A DNA stretch of 64,000 bases from Voacanga thouarsii (GCA_026120185.1 JANUWF010002057.1:1364001-1428000), one strand, 5' to 3'; positions 13,526-31,211 are shown, counted from the first letter of the stretch. The notes: generated by a model from the sequence alone, not told the origin. Program-made: numbers and translations.

Positions 13526-14072
13526 GTGCCTCTAAGGTTTGCACATAAACATTCATCATGAGTTTAACTCCATAGGATGCTGAATGTGTAGGGAAATACA
13601 GTTGGGATTATTGGTCAATCATTGAGTACTTGACCCCCCAAAATTGGAAAATTATACTTTTTAATTTTTTTGATTAAACTTTTAAAATAAATATAAAATA
13701 AAATGTTTTCCAAAATCACTCTTACTTATTGATATTTTTAAAAATTAAAAAAACTATATTCTCGTCCCTTTCAAATTGAAAACACCTTTTATAAAAAATA
13801 ATTTAAGAAATTATTCGATTTTCTTTCTTTTATTATTTACTCTTTGCGTATGATTCATATGCTTTTTCTTTTAAATAATTAAACAATCTAAGCTATAGAA
13901 ATTTAAATTTAAATTACATTTATCATAAATTTGAAAAATAAAATTATTTAATTTCAAGTAGAAAAATATTAAAATTTTAAAAGCAATTCTTCTAATTTTT
14001 TCAATAGTTAAAAAAAGAAAACATATAGTTATTTTTTTAGGATTGAAATACATTTTATGGTGATTTTTTAAT

Positions 14073-14115
<43 letters not shown>

Positions 14116-14225
14116 TTCAGATTGCCAGTTCAAGAGAGACAAAAAAAAAAAAAAACATGTTTCTTTCATAGTAGCACTAGTAAAAATTTAATATAAATTA
14201 GGAATTAATCCATAACCTTTTTAAT
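13526..14225. other. AT-rich intergenic spacer upstream of the SR gene
   Basis: No coding potential. It contains long A/T tracts and a (TA)n microsatellite at about 14071-14111, followed by a poly-A run. The promoter of the SR gene should begin at its right-hand end, but no unambiguous TATA box can be separated from the AT background. Confidence 0.6.
14071..14111. repeat. (TA)n microsatellite
   Basis: About 20 uninterrupted TA repeats. Confidence 0.9.
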
Positions 14226-14468
14226 TAGGTCGTGTGGGATTTTAACCCTAAAAGATATGCCATATTCTCCTTCGGTGCAGGCGCCGCTTTCTCTCCAGTC
14301 GTTCTAGGGTTTCTATTTCTGCCATTCTCCTTTTCACCTATATATCTTGCATTGTACTCTTATATATAAAACATATTCGCACTGAAAATCGATTGATTTT
14401 GGGGTTTTTCTTTTGTCAATTTCTGTAGGTTCTGAAATCATACATCGACTACACAATCACCTTATTAG

Positions 14469-16196
14469 GTGAGTTTTTTTTTTAATAATTTTTCATTTAA
14501 AGTTTTGGATATACAGTTGCAGAAAAAGTTTGTTCTTTTTTTGCTTGTTGTTGGTGTATGATCTATTCATGACTCTTGTTGGTAACTAGAATAGCGCTTG
14601 TATTGAAACCTGATCTAGCTCAATTTTCTGATTATCGTTGTAATTTTTTTGCAATTTGGGTATTTTCGAAGACGAGGATTTTGTTGCTGAGCTATCTGCT
14701 TGGTGCGGAGGATGGGCTAAGTTTTTTTGGGGAAAAACTTAGAACATAGCCTTTGTAGATCAAACCATTTGTGTTGTAAGTGTGCATTCAAGAAATTGTC
14801 TTCCTATCAAATAATTTCCAAACTTTTTTGGGGCAAGAATATGACTTTTTCCTGTTTTGGTGTACAACGGAAAAGAAAAGAAACTGAGGATTCTCGCCCT
14901 TTTTTAATCTACTGTACTCCGTACCACCTATCTCCTACTCAAGATTCCTTCCCGTTTATACAAGAGAATGATGTGATGATGATTGCCCGTTTGGTAGCAA
15001 ATTGTCATGTATTAGCTCTAGCTGATCATTCGATCTTGTGATTCTGAATACCTTAAATACCAATCCCTGTGCATAATATCTTGAATGGTCTTAGTTTTTA
15101 TCCAAAGATGTCCTGTAGCTTGTAATATTTACAATTCACAGCTTCGAACATTAGGACTCACAGATCAAGTTCTTTTCTTGTTTGATGGTTGTTCTTGCTA
15201 CATAGGACACACGAATCAAGTTCCTTGTTGGATGGTTGTTTAACCTACTTTTAAGTGGTGACGGGTCAAACATCAACAACCATCTGGGTGCACAGTCACC
15301 CATATTTTTATCTAGAATTGGTCACTATTGTAATCTTAAATCTAGTTTATTTTTTAGAAGTACTTCTTTTTAAGTGAACTAGATGAATATGGGCTCAAGA
15401 GAATGAGATGATGACAATTTAATTGCATTGTGATGGCCAACATGATGGCATCTTATCATGTATTAGCTCTAGCTGATCATTCTCGTCCTTGTTCACTTCA
15501 ACATTAGTTTCCCAACCTGAGTTAAAAAAATTTTCGGGGTTCCATTGTTGTGGGTTATCAACAGACAGTAACCTTGGTATACTTGGATATGTTTTTACAA
15601 ATAGTTAGTTTTAGGTTTGTGAATAATTTTGAACTTTGAGAAAAAATGCGGGTCCAAGGAAAGTGAGCGTGATGTGTTGTGAGTGAATGACATTTAGGTT
15701 GTTTTACAGAATAAAATTCATTTGGATTAGGTCTATTTTATTCTGATAGGCAAAACTAAAACTGTTTTTGTTTTTCTGTAACATAGTCCAATTATATGTC
15801 TTCATGAAAGATATGATGGTCAACCATATGTTTGTTGTTGATTTAATCTTGATGAATGATATTACTTGTCAGTAGCTTAAAAGAATGAGTTATAATAGAA
15901 TAATATCCAAAAAATTAATTCTAGAGACTTCATTATTGAAACAACGGCTGGCTACAAATAAAATATTGACGTAGGATAATGGCTATTTTAGGGGTTTGGG
16001 GTGGGATAGTTTTTCTATTGGTGACTTAGAGTTCCAGCTAAATTGATAAAGTAAAGAGGTTGCATAAGACTAATGGTTCATAGTTTAGTTTTTTTTTTTT
16101 TTTTTTTGGGTCCAAATTTAGTCTTGCTTTAATGCTTTTTGGGTTCCTTTTCTGTGCTTCATTTGCTTCTTATTGTTTGTATTTGTCTGATCCTAG
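14469..16196 (+). other. 5' UTR intron of the SR gene
   Basis: Begins GTGAGT and ends TCCTAG, 17 bases before the ATG. T-rich like plant introns. It contains a partially duplicated segment: about 70 bases ending in GTATTAGCTCTAGCTGATCA occur near 14967-15040 and again near 15400-15485. A 104-codon open frame at 14727-15041 resembles nothing known and is best regarded as intronic chance. Long 5' UTR introns are common in plant SR genes and often raise expression. Confidence 0.65.
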
Positions 16197-16212
16197 ATAA
16201 GTTGGTTGGGAA

Positions 16213-19647
<3,435 letters not shown>

Positions 19648-20221
19648 TCTCTGTTGGAAAAGGGATGATTTAGTACCCTAGTAATCCCATCTCTGTAATT
19701 TCAGTTTTCTCTCTGTAGTTTGGATTCTAAACTATGTTCATGTCTAACTCTGCTATGAGATCCTCGCGATGTGGTTTGATTGTTCAGTTTGTTGGAAAAT
19801 TCTTGGATTTTTGACTTTATCTCGTAGGCTTGACTTTAATTAGAATGCCATATTTATGCTAGAAGCTTTTTGTATTGCCCTGAAGACATTCATGTTTTGA
19901 GGGTTTTCAATGGAATTTACTTTTGGCTAAAAGATTTTTGATAGGCTTGTATTTTTACCTGTAAGTCTCCATCTTCACTTTTGGTAACAGAAAAATGCAT
20001 CTTCTCTGTGGCAGCTGTAGATGGTTTCTCCTATTTAACAGGTTCTAAAGTTCATCACAATTGATGGTTGAGGATACTCAACCGGAATCGGTTTAGTCTC
20101 TATGTTTATATGGCAAGATAATTTTGTTGAAACCAAGTAGGAAAAAGGTGTGCCTGAAAGTGTACACAACTGTACCAAGAGACAATTCGGTTCTAGTCAT
20201 ACGGTCTTCATCACCTTATAT

Positions 20222-21061
20222 TAGGGGGCGGTAATATTGAACACGACACGGTTATAGCGGGTTAGGGTTGAGGGTTCGCGGGTTCGTGTCGAAACGGGTT
20301 CAACCTGTTTCAACCCGCGAACCTGTTTAACTTTTTTTAATATTTATATTTAATACTTTTTATAATATCCTACAAATTTGACTATAAAAAATTAGATAAT
20401 TTAATTTTTTACATGAATTAATTGAATTAAAATTTATTATATGAATTAATTGTATTGTTTGTGTGTCTATTTTGTTTAATTATATGAGACCTCTTAAGAA
20501 AAATAAATGATGTTAATGCGGCTATTTACTTGATATATAGTAAATGAATCATTCTTAATTAATTATTATTTAGTGTTTATAATAATATTATTATTACAAT
20601 GACTTTTAGTTAGAGAAAATAATTTTTTGAACAATCCAATTTTATTGCAAAACTACATTTGTTTAAATTTTTAAGATTAAATCTTATGAATTTATTAAAA
20701 TCTCTAAATATTGAGTGGGATAGTTTGTTATTTTATTGGGGTTTTATGACTTTATGGGTTGTTTTATTAGTTTTTTTAAATTTATATGATTTGATTTAAT
20801 TTTGTAAAATTTTTTGTGTAATAGTGCACAGATTGGTGGGTTTAGTAAGTATTCGGATTGACGGATTTAATAATTATCTATTTAATTTTTGTGTCTAATC
20901 GTATCAACCCGTTTTATAACACGAACACGACACGGGAATAAATGGGTTGACACGACACGACACGTTTATTAAACGGGTCGTGTTCAGGTTGGCCTGTCAA
21001 GTGTAATTATCTCAAGTTGACACGACCCGCCAACCCGAACACGACACGATTGCCACCCTTA
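20222..21061. mobile_element. Non-autonomous hAT-type element
   Basis: The octamer CCTTATAT lies outside both ends (20214-20221 and 21062-21069), the 8-bp duplication expected of hAT. The termini are imperfect inverted repeats: TAGGGGGCGGTAAT on the left and ATTGCCACCCTTA on the right, i.e. the TAGGGGTGGCAAT type common in plant hAT MITEs. Both ends carry several direct and inverted copies of ACACGACACG and CGGGTT, likely subterminal transposase sites. The AT-rich middle has no coding. Length 840 bp. Confidence 0.9.
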
Positions 21062-21231
21062 CCTTATATAACTCAATTGCTACATTCATTTGTGCCGGTT
21101 TAGAAAAAGAATTAAAAAAATTCTTCTGAGACAAATTTACTGTTTTGGAAATTAATAGGATTTTGGCAAAATATAACTTGTTGAGGAATGGTTTTTTTCG
21201 CCCCTGGTTGGGTGGGGGAGGGTTGGTGGTG

Positions 21232-21336
21232 TCTATACTAACTCTACTAATATGTATTAGTGAGTTAATAGTGGACATCCATATTCACTAATGGAATTAG
21301 TGAAACTTCCACTAATTCACTAATATATTCATAACA
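21232..21336 (-). repeat. Truncated 3' LTR of Copia copy C
   Basis: Homologous to about 36610-36730 of the other LTR and ends at the same CATAACA boundary. The outer ~220 bases are absent. The sequence to the left (21070-21230), which includes a G-rich stretch, is unrelated. Confidence 0.8.
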
Positions 21337-21599
21337 CTTTTCCTTAGATATCCATTACATAAAGAATATCATCGTTAAAATCTTATTAGATAAAAAATCA
21401 GTGGGAAAAAAATTTAGTGAAGGAAAAAGAATACACTATTCTATATATCTGTTTATTATTCCCCAATGAGATGACCCATTGAAATCTTTGAACCGATGCA
21501 TACCGATTTTATATCTCAACTTCTCAAATGTTGCAGTCTGGCAAATTTTTCGTGAAAATATATGTCACGTTATCACATGATCAAATTTGTAACACATCA

Positions 21600-23500
21600 A
21601 TTTCACATTTCTTCTGGAGTTCATGAGTAAAGAAGAATTTTGGTGAAATGTGTTTTGTCCGATCTCCTTTAATATATCCTCTTCGTAATTGAGCTATGTA
21701 AGTTGCATTGTTTTTATAAAAAGGAGTTATAATATCTTTTATAAATAATAATTCATAACTTTTTCGGCTATAGTGAATCACTGATTTTAACTGATTTTAA
21801 CCATGCACATTCTCGACTTACTTCATGAATGGTTATAATTTCAGTATGATTTGAAGAAGTAACTATTATAGATTGTTTTGTAGAACGCCATGATATAACA
21901 GTATTTTCACATGTAAATAGATAGCTCGTTTAAGAACGTGCTTTATATGGATCAGATAAATAACAAATATCTGCATAATTTATCAATATTGGGCTAGTTT
22001 TATTTGAATAAAATAATTCGAGATCAATTGTACTTTAGAGATATCGAAGAACTTGTTTAATTCCATTCCAATATCGTCGTGTTGGTGAATGACTAAATCT
22101 TGCTAATAAATTAACAGTAAATATAATATCAGGTCGTGTATTATTAGCAAGATACATCAATGCACCAATTATACTGAGATATGGTACTTCAAGACTAAAG
22201 AGTTCTTCATTATCTTATTGATATCGAAAATGATCTTTATTCACATTTAATGACCGGACGATCATTGGAATACTAAATGGATGTGCTTTATCCATGTAAA
22301 ATCTTTTTAAAACTTTTGTTATATATGTTGATTAATTAATAAATATTCCACTTTTTAGATATTCAATTTGTAAACCAAGCCAAAATTTAGTTCTACAAAA
22401 ATCATTGATTTCGAATTTTCTTTTTAAATAATTAATTATTTCTTGGAGCTCTTTTGAAGTTCTAATAAAATTAATATCATCAATATATATAGCTAATATC
22501 ACAAATTTAGAATTAGATTTCTTAATAAAAACACATGGTGGACATACCTGATCATTTTTAAATTCCGTTTTCAATAACTATTCACTAAAACGATTGAATC
22601 ACATACGCCCAGATTGTTTCAGGCCATATAATGATTTTTGCAACTTAATTAAGTAATTTTTACGAGGATAATGTTTATATGCTTCGAGTATATGAAATCC
22701 TTTGGGAATTTTCACGAAAACATCATTTTCTAAATTTTCATACAAGAAAGCAGTGACAACATTCAATAGGCGCATATCTATCTTTTCATGTATTGCCAAA
22801 TTGATAAGATATAGGAGTGTAATAACATCAAGAATAGAAGAATAAGTTTCATCATAATCAATACCTGATCTTTGTAAAAAATCTTGGGTTATTAACCGTG
22901 CTTTATATCGTATGATTTCATTATTTTCATTATGTTTTTGCATAAATATCCATTTGTAGCCAATAGATTTTACACCTTTCGATATTCGGACTGCCAGTCC
23001 GAAGACTTCACGTTTTGTAAGTGCATTTAACTCCGATTGAATCGCATCTTTCTATTGTAGCCAATCTTTTCTATGCCGACATTCATCAACTGATATTGGT
23101 TCAAGATCATTATTATCCTGTATAACATCAAGAGATATGTTGTATGCAAACATATTATCAATAACTGTTTCTATCCGATTCCAACTTCTATCGGAAGTGG
23201 TATAATTGATAGAAATTTCAGTGTTATTTTCATCAATTTCTGGTTCTTTGTTATCAATTCTCTCTTAGTCTTTATCATTCTTTTCTTCAATATGATCATT
23301 TAATCATTTTTTCTTTCAAGAATTTTTATCTTTAGAACCAAGAGGTCAGCCACACTTTTGGCGTGCTTTTGACTCAACAACTATAGATATAATCTTTTGT
23401 TCTGCTGGGATTTCAATTCGAATAGAAACATTTATAACTGAAATACACGATTTTGTTACTCTTTTGGAGTCAATAAAAACGTCTGGTATTTGATTTGCAA
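21600..23500 (-). pseudogene. Reverse transcriptase and RNase H part of Copia copy C
   Basis: The segment at 22943-22599 reads as the first half of a Copia reverse transcriptase (ARLITQDFLQRSGIDYDETYS, then SLYGLKQSGRM). The segment at 22574-22332 continues with the polymerase box region (YIDDINFI in place of YVDDI) and KFEINDFC. Fragments of the RNase H domain lie between 22150 and 21600. Frames are broken by stops and frameshifts. It is the downstream half of the polyprotein whose upstream half is at 34-36.3 kb. Confidence 0.85.
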
Positions 23501-23583
23501 AACATTGCAAAATGAATTATTTTTTGAATTTTAAATTTACACGCGCTTCTGCGCAGATCAAGATAATTTAATGATGTTGTCTA

Positions 23584-25582
23584 TGATGGATTTAAAGAAC
23601 AGGGGAGCATGCACGGGAGACAAAAATAGAGGAAAACAAAATTGAACCAGCAGCATGGAAGCGTTAAGATCATACATTTGCGTGCTTTAAACCTCTTAGG
23701 TTATGTAGGAACAGACTAAACCACGGAAATAGCCTCTCCTTGCCCGCTTGATGAAGCTTCCGGTTAAAAATCCGTTAACCTCCTACTTCGCCTTACTTGC
23801 ATGAACGCCAAGCTTTCCGGCTCACGGAATATTCCACTGCCTCAATCCTTGTTGGTGAAACAAAGAGTGAAGAGGAGTGGTCTCAAAACTCCTTGGTTTT
23901 CTTACTATTGATTAGCAAAGCTCCAAGGAAAAACAAGAGGAGAAGGAGACGTGAGAGAGAGAGAGCTCCGTGAGAGGGAGAGAAAACCTTGGGAAAAGAT
24001 TAAGGTTTTTGCTTCCAAGAGGCTTGTCTTATGGTTAGCCAAAACTAGGTCTCAAATATATGATAACAATATCCCACGGGATATAATATTTCAAATACCG
24101 ATATGTTATTAAGAGAATAAGTTGGCTTAACCCTAAACTTATCTGAACTATATCTGGAAGAAACCCTACCAAAATAATATTTATTATTTTCTTGCACCCA
24201 AAATGCCCAAAATAACAAATATTAATTATTTATTTCCTGAGCTTATAGAAATAACTCAATAAATAATTAATGAGTCCAAATGAACCAAAATAATTAAATT
24301 TTAATTATTTATTTCTTGGGCTTATATAAATAACCCAATAAATAATTAAGCATTAATTATTTTCCTCTAATTTAAGCCCAGGTTAATTTTTTAATTATTC
24401 AAACTGGACCTAGGCCCTGAATAATTAACTAACCAATTAAACCAGATAATTAATTTCTCTCAACTCCTATTTTTATTTTATTTATTCATTTATTTTATTC
24501 CAGTCTAATAATAAATTAGACTTCCTGAATAAAATAAAATAAAATCCTCTTTAACTGAGACCAATTCCTCAACCTAAAATTAATTAGGACTTACGGGCTA
24601 TTTCGATGACCAAAAAGACACATCGCATTGACTGCTAAAATGACCAAAATACCCCTACTATATAAATAGCTGTATTTTGTATTTTAAATATTTTCTAATA
24701 TCACTATAAGAAATATTGACCCCAAGGATAATGTTGCGTTAGCAAAGTCTCCGACCTACAGGTGAAATGACTAAAATACCCCTCTACACATCGCCGTACA
24801 TTTAGAGAGAAAAAAGTGTACTAACACCTCTTTAAATGACATCTACCATTCTTAGGTTTCTAGTCTAATGATCCACGACTTCTTAGAGTGTTTCCGCTTT
24901 CCAAGGGAGCTACCCTAAAGCAAACATTCAAGTTATGTTTCCTAAGGCCCTAGACATTTAGATCATTCAGACAACCACAAGAGGCGATATAGTGTAGAAA
25001 CTATCTTGTACAAATTTGTCTTAATTAATTAGTTACATAAACCCAATATGCAAGTATATTGGTTCTATTATAGAATCTCAACTATAGCATATCAAAGTAT
25101 ATGCTTCCAACTTCATCAGACCACCAACTCATACTCAAGTTGTAGAGTACTAGTCCACGCTGTAGTGGTAGTAGTCTAGATTTCTACCATATAGTACTTT
25201 TAGAAATTACTACTACGGGTCTTGTTCTACGTATTCGAAATACGCTTATGTCATGAAGTGAGTGGACTACTCACTGGCTAAAGGTAAGCCATTCCCCATT
25301 GGAATTTATACTTAATAACCTAAACATGATGAGATTCTCATTCTCACCAATAGGTTAAAAATAAATATTTATATGTTTAAATAACTCATAATCCATACCT
25401 TACTGTGAAAGACCACCATTCACATAGATCACTTATTTAAACACAATGGGTCCGTTCCAAACGAAATTGTGCACAAATAAATAAAAAATAAATTCACAAA
25501 CGATTTCTGAAAATAAATTATTTTATTAAAATATTCGATATTTACATCAGAAACCTAGTCTAAGAAGGCATACTATCTAACA
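23584..25582 (-). repeat. 3' LTR of Copia copy B (complete)
   Basis: 1999 bp; read on the minus strand it starts TGTTAGATAGTATGCC and ends CCATCA. Roughly its first 1.2 kb (from 25582 to ~24350) matches the LTR of copy A. The last ~750 bases do not match, so the two elements belong to LTR subfamilies with different U5-side halves. Confidence 0.88.
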
Positions 25583-25598
25583 ATCTCCCACTTGCATT

Positions 25599-28500
25599 CT
25601 AAGACTAGGTAAGTCCATAGGTGCCCACCCCTATGGCGTCTAAGTGTCTCTTGAAGACTCTTTCAGTCAAAGGCTTGGTGAATGGATCTGCTAGATTATT
25701 TTATTAGGTAATCTGTTCCACCACAACTTCCCGTCTCTAGATGAAATCCCGGATTAGGTGGTACTTCCTCTAGATGTGCTTCCTCTTCTTGTGGTTCCGA
25801 GGTTCCTTAGATTGCGATACTGCTCCAGTGTTGTCGTAATACATCACAATCGGCCTGTCCATATGTGGTATGACTCCAAGTTCTGAAAGAAACTTCCGGA
25901 GTCAGACTGTTTCCTTAGATGCCTCCGAAGCTGCCACATACTCAGCTTCCATGGTTGAGTTAGCAATGCAAGATTGCTTTATACTCCTCCCTGAAATTGC
26001 TTCTCCAGACAAGGTGAAGACATATCCACTAGTGGATTTTCTCTCATCCTTATCCGCCTAGAAGTCTGAGTCTGTGTATCCTGTAGGAACCAAATCATCA
26101 GCCCTGTAAACCAGCATATAATCTTTGGTTCCCTTGAGGTATTTGAGAATATGCTTTACAACTTGTCAATGAACCTCCCTAGGGTTTGATTGATATTTGC
26201 TAACTCAACCTACGACAAAGCAGATATTTGACCTAGTACACAACATGATGTACATGAGACTTCCCACAACCGAAGCGTAGGGAATCCTACTCATTCTATC
26301 CTTTTCTTCTTGAGACTTCGGACAGTCCCTTGAAGAAAATGGCAACCCATGTCTGCAAGAAATTAAAGCTCCCTTGCATGAGTCCATGCTGTACTTGGCC
26401 AACATTTTGTTAATGTATGCCGCTTGGGATAATCCTAACATTCTCTGCTTCCTATTTCTAAGAAGCCTAATCCCGAGAATGTAGCTGGCTTCTCCCAAGT
26501 CCTTCATACTGAATTGAATAGACAGCCAAACCTTTGTAGATGACAATGACTCTACATCCTTTCCAATGAGTAGAATGTCATCCACATGCAAGACAAGAAA
26601 AACCACATTAATGCCTTCAAGTTTCCTGTATACGCATGGTTCATCCTCGTTTTGAATAAAACCATAAGACATTACGGTCTCATCAAAACGAACGTTCCAT
26701 GCTCTTGATGCCTGCTTAAGTCCATAAATGGACTTCTTAAACTTATAAACCATATGTTCCTAGCCTTCAACAATAAAACCTTTCGGTTGGGACATATAGA
26801 TGTCTCCGCTAGGATGGCCATTTAAGAATGCCGTCCTGACATCCATTTGCCATATCTCGTAATCATAGTGACATGCGATGGCAAGGAGGATGTAGATGGA
26901 TTTAAGCATGGCTACCGGGAAAAAGCTTTCCTTATAATCGATTCCCTCTTTCTGAATATACCTTTTCGCCACAAGCCTAGCTTTGAAGGTTTCCACCTTC
27001 CCATCCGCTCCCCTCTTTCTCTTTTACACCCACTTACACCCAATGGGTTTTATCCCTTCAGGTGAAGCTACAAGATCCCAAACCTGATTGAAGTATATAA
27101 ACTCAATCTCGGCTTTCATTACTTCATGCCATAGATTTGCATCAGCATCAGCAATAGCCTCCTCATATCTAGTGGGGTCTTGTTCCTGATGGTTGGAGAC
27201 TAGCTCAAAAGCTTCTCCAGTCCATCTCCCCGGAACCCTAGACACTCTCCCATTACAATGAGGCTCCATTTGTACAGGCTCTTGAGGCTGTGCCTCTTTT
27301 TGTTCCACAATCGAGTCAGAAGAAATTGATTCCGTAGATAACCTCTTCTCAAGTTCCAACCTTGTTGAACATTTCGTGGAAGTACTTTGATCATCTTCTA
27401 AGTATCTAGCATTGGTACTAATTAGTACTTTTTGCTCCTTAGGATGATAAAAGTAACCACCTTTTGTCCCTTTTGGATATCCAACAAAATAGCATAATTT
27501 TGATCTTGCTTCCAACTTGTCTCCCTTGACCAGTATATAAGCTGGACAACCCTATATCCTGAGATGATTCAGACTTGGCTTATGCCCAGTCCACATCTCA
27601 TAGAGAGTCCAAGGTATTGACTTGGAATGCACTAAGTTCAGAATGTATGTCGCTGTTTCCAGGGCATATCCCCAAATGGACACTGGAAGAGTAGCATGAG
27701 ACATCATGCTTTGGACCATTTCCACCAATGTCCTGTTCCTTCTCTAAGCTACTCCATTCTGCTAGGGTGTCCCAGCGCAAAGAGTTGGGATACTATCCCA
27801 TGATGTACCATGTAATCCTTAAATTCACCCAGGAGGTACTCTCCACCACGATCCGATCGCAAGGTTTTGATTAATTTACCTGTCCAACGCTCCACTTCAG
27901 CCTTAAACTCCTTGAACTTGTCAAAAGAGTCAGACTTGCCTCTCATCAGGTAAATATAATCATACCTTGTACAATTATCCGTGAAAGTGATGAAGTACTC
28001 AAAACCTCTTCTAACTGGTGTAGACAATGGACCACACACATCAGTGTGAAGAAAACTCAATACCTCATTGGCTCTATTCGCCTTAGGTGTAAATGACCTT
28101 TTGGTCATTTTTCTCATCAGGCAGGATTCACATTGATGCCAATTTTTCAATCTCAATGAGCCCAAAGGCCCATTATGGATTAGCCTCTGAATCCTGGTTG
28201 AGTTAATATGACCCAACCTTAGATGCCAAATGTATGAGTCATTGTCATTAGTCTTTCTGTTCTTAGTTAAAGGTTTAGATTGAGCGTTATGCAATTGATT
28301 GTTAATAGGGTTTAAAAAGAATAGATTTCCATACATGTGCCCAATACATAAAATTTCTCCATCTCTACTGATAGAAATACCAGAATGGAAATATATAGAA
28401 TATCCTTGATTTATTAGTTTTGCAACTGAAATCAAATTCTGACGAAATCTAGGTATATATAAAATATCTTTTAAAACCACTATTCTATTACAATAAAAAA

Positions 28501-29449
28501 TAAGATCCAGCTCTCCCACTGCAAGGACCTAGATTTGTGCTCCATTTTTCACGCGTAACCCATGTTCGCCCTTCTTAAGTCTTCTAATCTTTCTAAACCC
28601 CTGCAAGGAGTTACAGATATAATCAGTGGCTCTTGAATCAACAATCCAAGTAGAAATTGATCCAACCATTGATATAGACTCTAGATAGAAAACATTACCT
28701 GTGGAGTTTTTCTTGACTTGAAGATTTGGACACTCCTTTTTCCAGTGTCCCTTCTTCTCACATTTGAAGCACTCGTCTTTTGGTTTGTCCTTAGGCTGGG
28801 TCTTGGGTTGGGCTGTTGTGTTTCCCTTCTTCATTTTGAACTTTCTGGGCTTGGGCCCAATTCTTGAGGAAGAAGCCTTAACAATCATGGCCTTCGATTG
28901 TGGCTTTATGATCTTCTCTGTCATTTGGAGTTCCTTCATTAACTCAGTTAAACTCATGTTTAACTTGTTCACGTTGTAATTTAACTTGAATTGAGTAAAG
29001 AAACTCGGTAGAAATTCGAGAACCATATCCACTTGGCTCTCGGGGTCAATGACAGCCCCTAAGATTTCTGCCTTCTCGAAAGCAGCAATCATCTTGAGCA
29101 TATGCTCTCGGACTGATGCTCCCTCAGCCATCTTGGTGTTTATTATAGTTCGAAGAGCCTCTTGCCTTGTGGGCTGGCTCTTGTCTGCGAACATAGTGGC
29201 CAATGACTGACTAATGTCATACGCAGAAGCCATGTGCTCGTGTTTTGACTGGAGCACATTAGACATAGAGGCTAATATATAGCAACGTGCCATTTCGTCA
29301 GCCTTCTTTCACGCCTTCTCAGCCTCTCGCTCTTCGGCGGTGGAACCTTCCTCGATAACAGGGCAGGTCTCGTAAAGGATATACTTATACTCTTAGGCTG
29401 TGAGTATTATGTCCAGGTTCCTCTTCCAGTCCACATAGTTCGGTCCCAT
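25599..29449 (-). pseudogene. Copia gag-pol of copy B, partly open
   Basis: From the gag ATG at 29449 there are two early stops (at about 29395 and about 29311). A long open piece then runs 29293-28529: gag, zinc knuckle CFKCEKKGHWKKECP, and protease. Next come GAG-pre-integrase and integrase (28519-27749), the integrase tail and linker (27515-27024), reverse transcriptase (26996-26760 and 26753-26205) and a disrupted RNase H down to 25599. The protease motif is DSRAT (Gly lost) and the polymerase box is HVDD. Five pieces over 200 nt stay open, so it is better preserved than copy A but still not functional. GC content is higher than the AT-rich surroundings, as in copy A. Confidence 0.9.
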
Positions 29450-31211
29450 TAACTTATAATAACGGCCAAAGGACTAAAAGAACCTCCCACCATTTCTGAA
29501 AAATCGAAAATAAAAGAAAAGATTTAGTTTGTGAAAACAAAATGAATTTGTGCACTGAAAATAATTTGGCTTTTAGAAAAACTGACATAGGTTCTTAGGA
29601 AGATTAACAGTTCCCTAAACTAAGTGTATTAACCATCACAAATTAATTTTCCTTCTAGGTAATGATCTAGAGAATAATTCTATCGAGGAGATGGCCGTTT
29701 CCTCTCATTTCCTATGGACATACCTAGCACTATAACTTCCAACGTGGGCTGGCCGATTATAGTACGTGTTCCGGGTTATTAATTACATCCTCCCATTAAA
29801 TCTAGATCCTTGTGGTATCCTCATTCTATACGGGTTCACTCAGGGTGACGTGAGGGGGCCCACGATCTCTAATGAGGATTGTGATGGAAGCCGTAGGGCC
29901 GTTGGAACTCCTCTCCCACTTAATCTTTTGAAATAAAGATTTTCTAAAAAATATCCTTTTGAAATTTCCATTAAGTTTTTCCTTAACTCAATAATAAAAT
30001 ATCTAAATCCATTAAAATCTCTATGTTAATGTTTATATCATTTGAGAGATTTTTCCATGGACTAATTTTATTTAAGTTAAAAACTTAATGATTTCAAAAA
30101 ATTTTCCAATTAAAACTTTCTAGAGACTTTGGTCTCAAATTTATTTGACAAAACAAATTTTCTAGTGCAAAATAAAATAAAATGGCTTTCCATTTTAATT
30201 TACAAAAATATCTAAATCCAATATATTTTTTATGTCAAGGATTAAATCCTTTGAGAAAATATCCAAGGATTAATTTTTGTACAAATTAAAATAACCATTT
30301 AATTTTTGAAGAAAAATGTTTTCTTGTAAAAAATGTTTCCGAAGACTTTAGTCTTTGAGAAAATGCGCACATAGGTACACAAAAAAAAAAAAAAATAGCA
30401 TGCTAGAAAACAGTAAACGTTTTCATGCTTTTCTATTTTTAAACCTAAGTACCCAAATAATAAAATTAAACACATTAATAAATTAATTAATACTCTTGTT
30501 TAATCATAATATCCCTTACTAATATTTTTCATGCAAATATATTTCAAGAATATAAACTATTGCAAAAATATTAACTTCGCCTAGTATAGGATCCAAAACA
30601 GAAAAAAAAACAATGAAAATTGCAAAAAACAAAATTACCGGTCCACGTACACCCGTTGTACCGGATCAGAACCCATTTTGCTTTGCGGTTCACAGCGATC
30701 CGATGCACCAACCGCACCGGATCACTAGTTGCTTCAGCCTGCGGAGCGCCCCGCGACCCGCTCCAGGTGCCGACCTGCTGCTGCCGCCCGGTGCCCCGCT
30801 GACCAGCGCATCAACCAGTTTACCTGTGCGCAAATTGCAAATTGCAATTGCAATCGGCTCTCGCGCCGGCACCTCAAGCCACTTCCTGCGACACGACTCC
30901 AGACTCAATAATGGTGGCGGCTTGGCTCGGCGGCTTAGAAACAGTGCCTTCTTTTTCGTTTTTTTTTCCTCCGCGCTAAAACTTACAGTTTCTTCTGTGC
31001 TTTTCTGCTGCTTCTTTCTGTGGCTTCTTTGGACATTTTTACTTACAAAAAACTCATCCAAACCAAATCCACACTCGCCTATACCCTTCAAATTGGGTTT
31101 ACACGATGTTCTAGCAAAGTAAAAAAAATCTTTACGGTAGCCTGTGCTTCCATTGTGAAGCTTACAAATTCATCTATCCTATACCAAAACAACGAAGGAT
31201 CACACGTTTAA
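29450..31211 (-). other. Leader of Copia copy B
   Basis: Homologous to 6180-7896 of copy A in inverse orientation, including the region around GTGATCCTTCG. A GC-rich block (about 30640-30900) yields overlapping open frames of up to 169 codons on both strands. They are Arg/Pro/Ala-rich and match nothing; they are treated as composition artefacts. Confidence 0.7.

Noticed and set aside
14727..15041. 104-codon open frame in the SR gene leader
   Set aside because: It lies wholly within the predicted 5' UTR intron, matches no family, and overlaps a segment partially duplicated at 15.4 kb without keeping the frame.
30613..31122. Overlapping Arg/Pro/Ala-rich open frames up to 169 codons on both strands
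   Set aside because: They fall in the GC-rich leader of Copia copy B, homologous to the non-coding leader of copy A, and show no domain.
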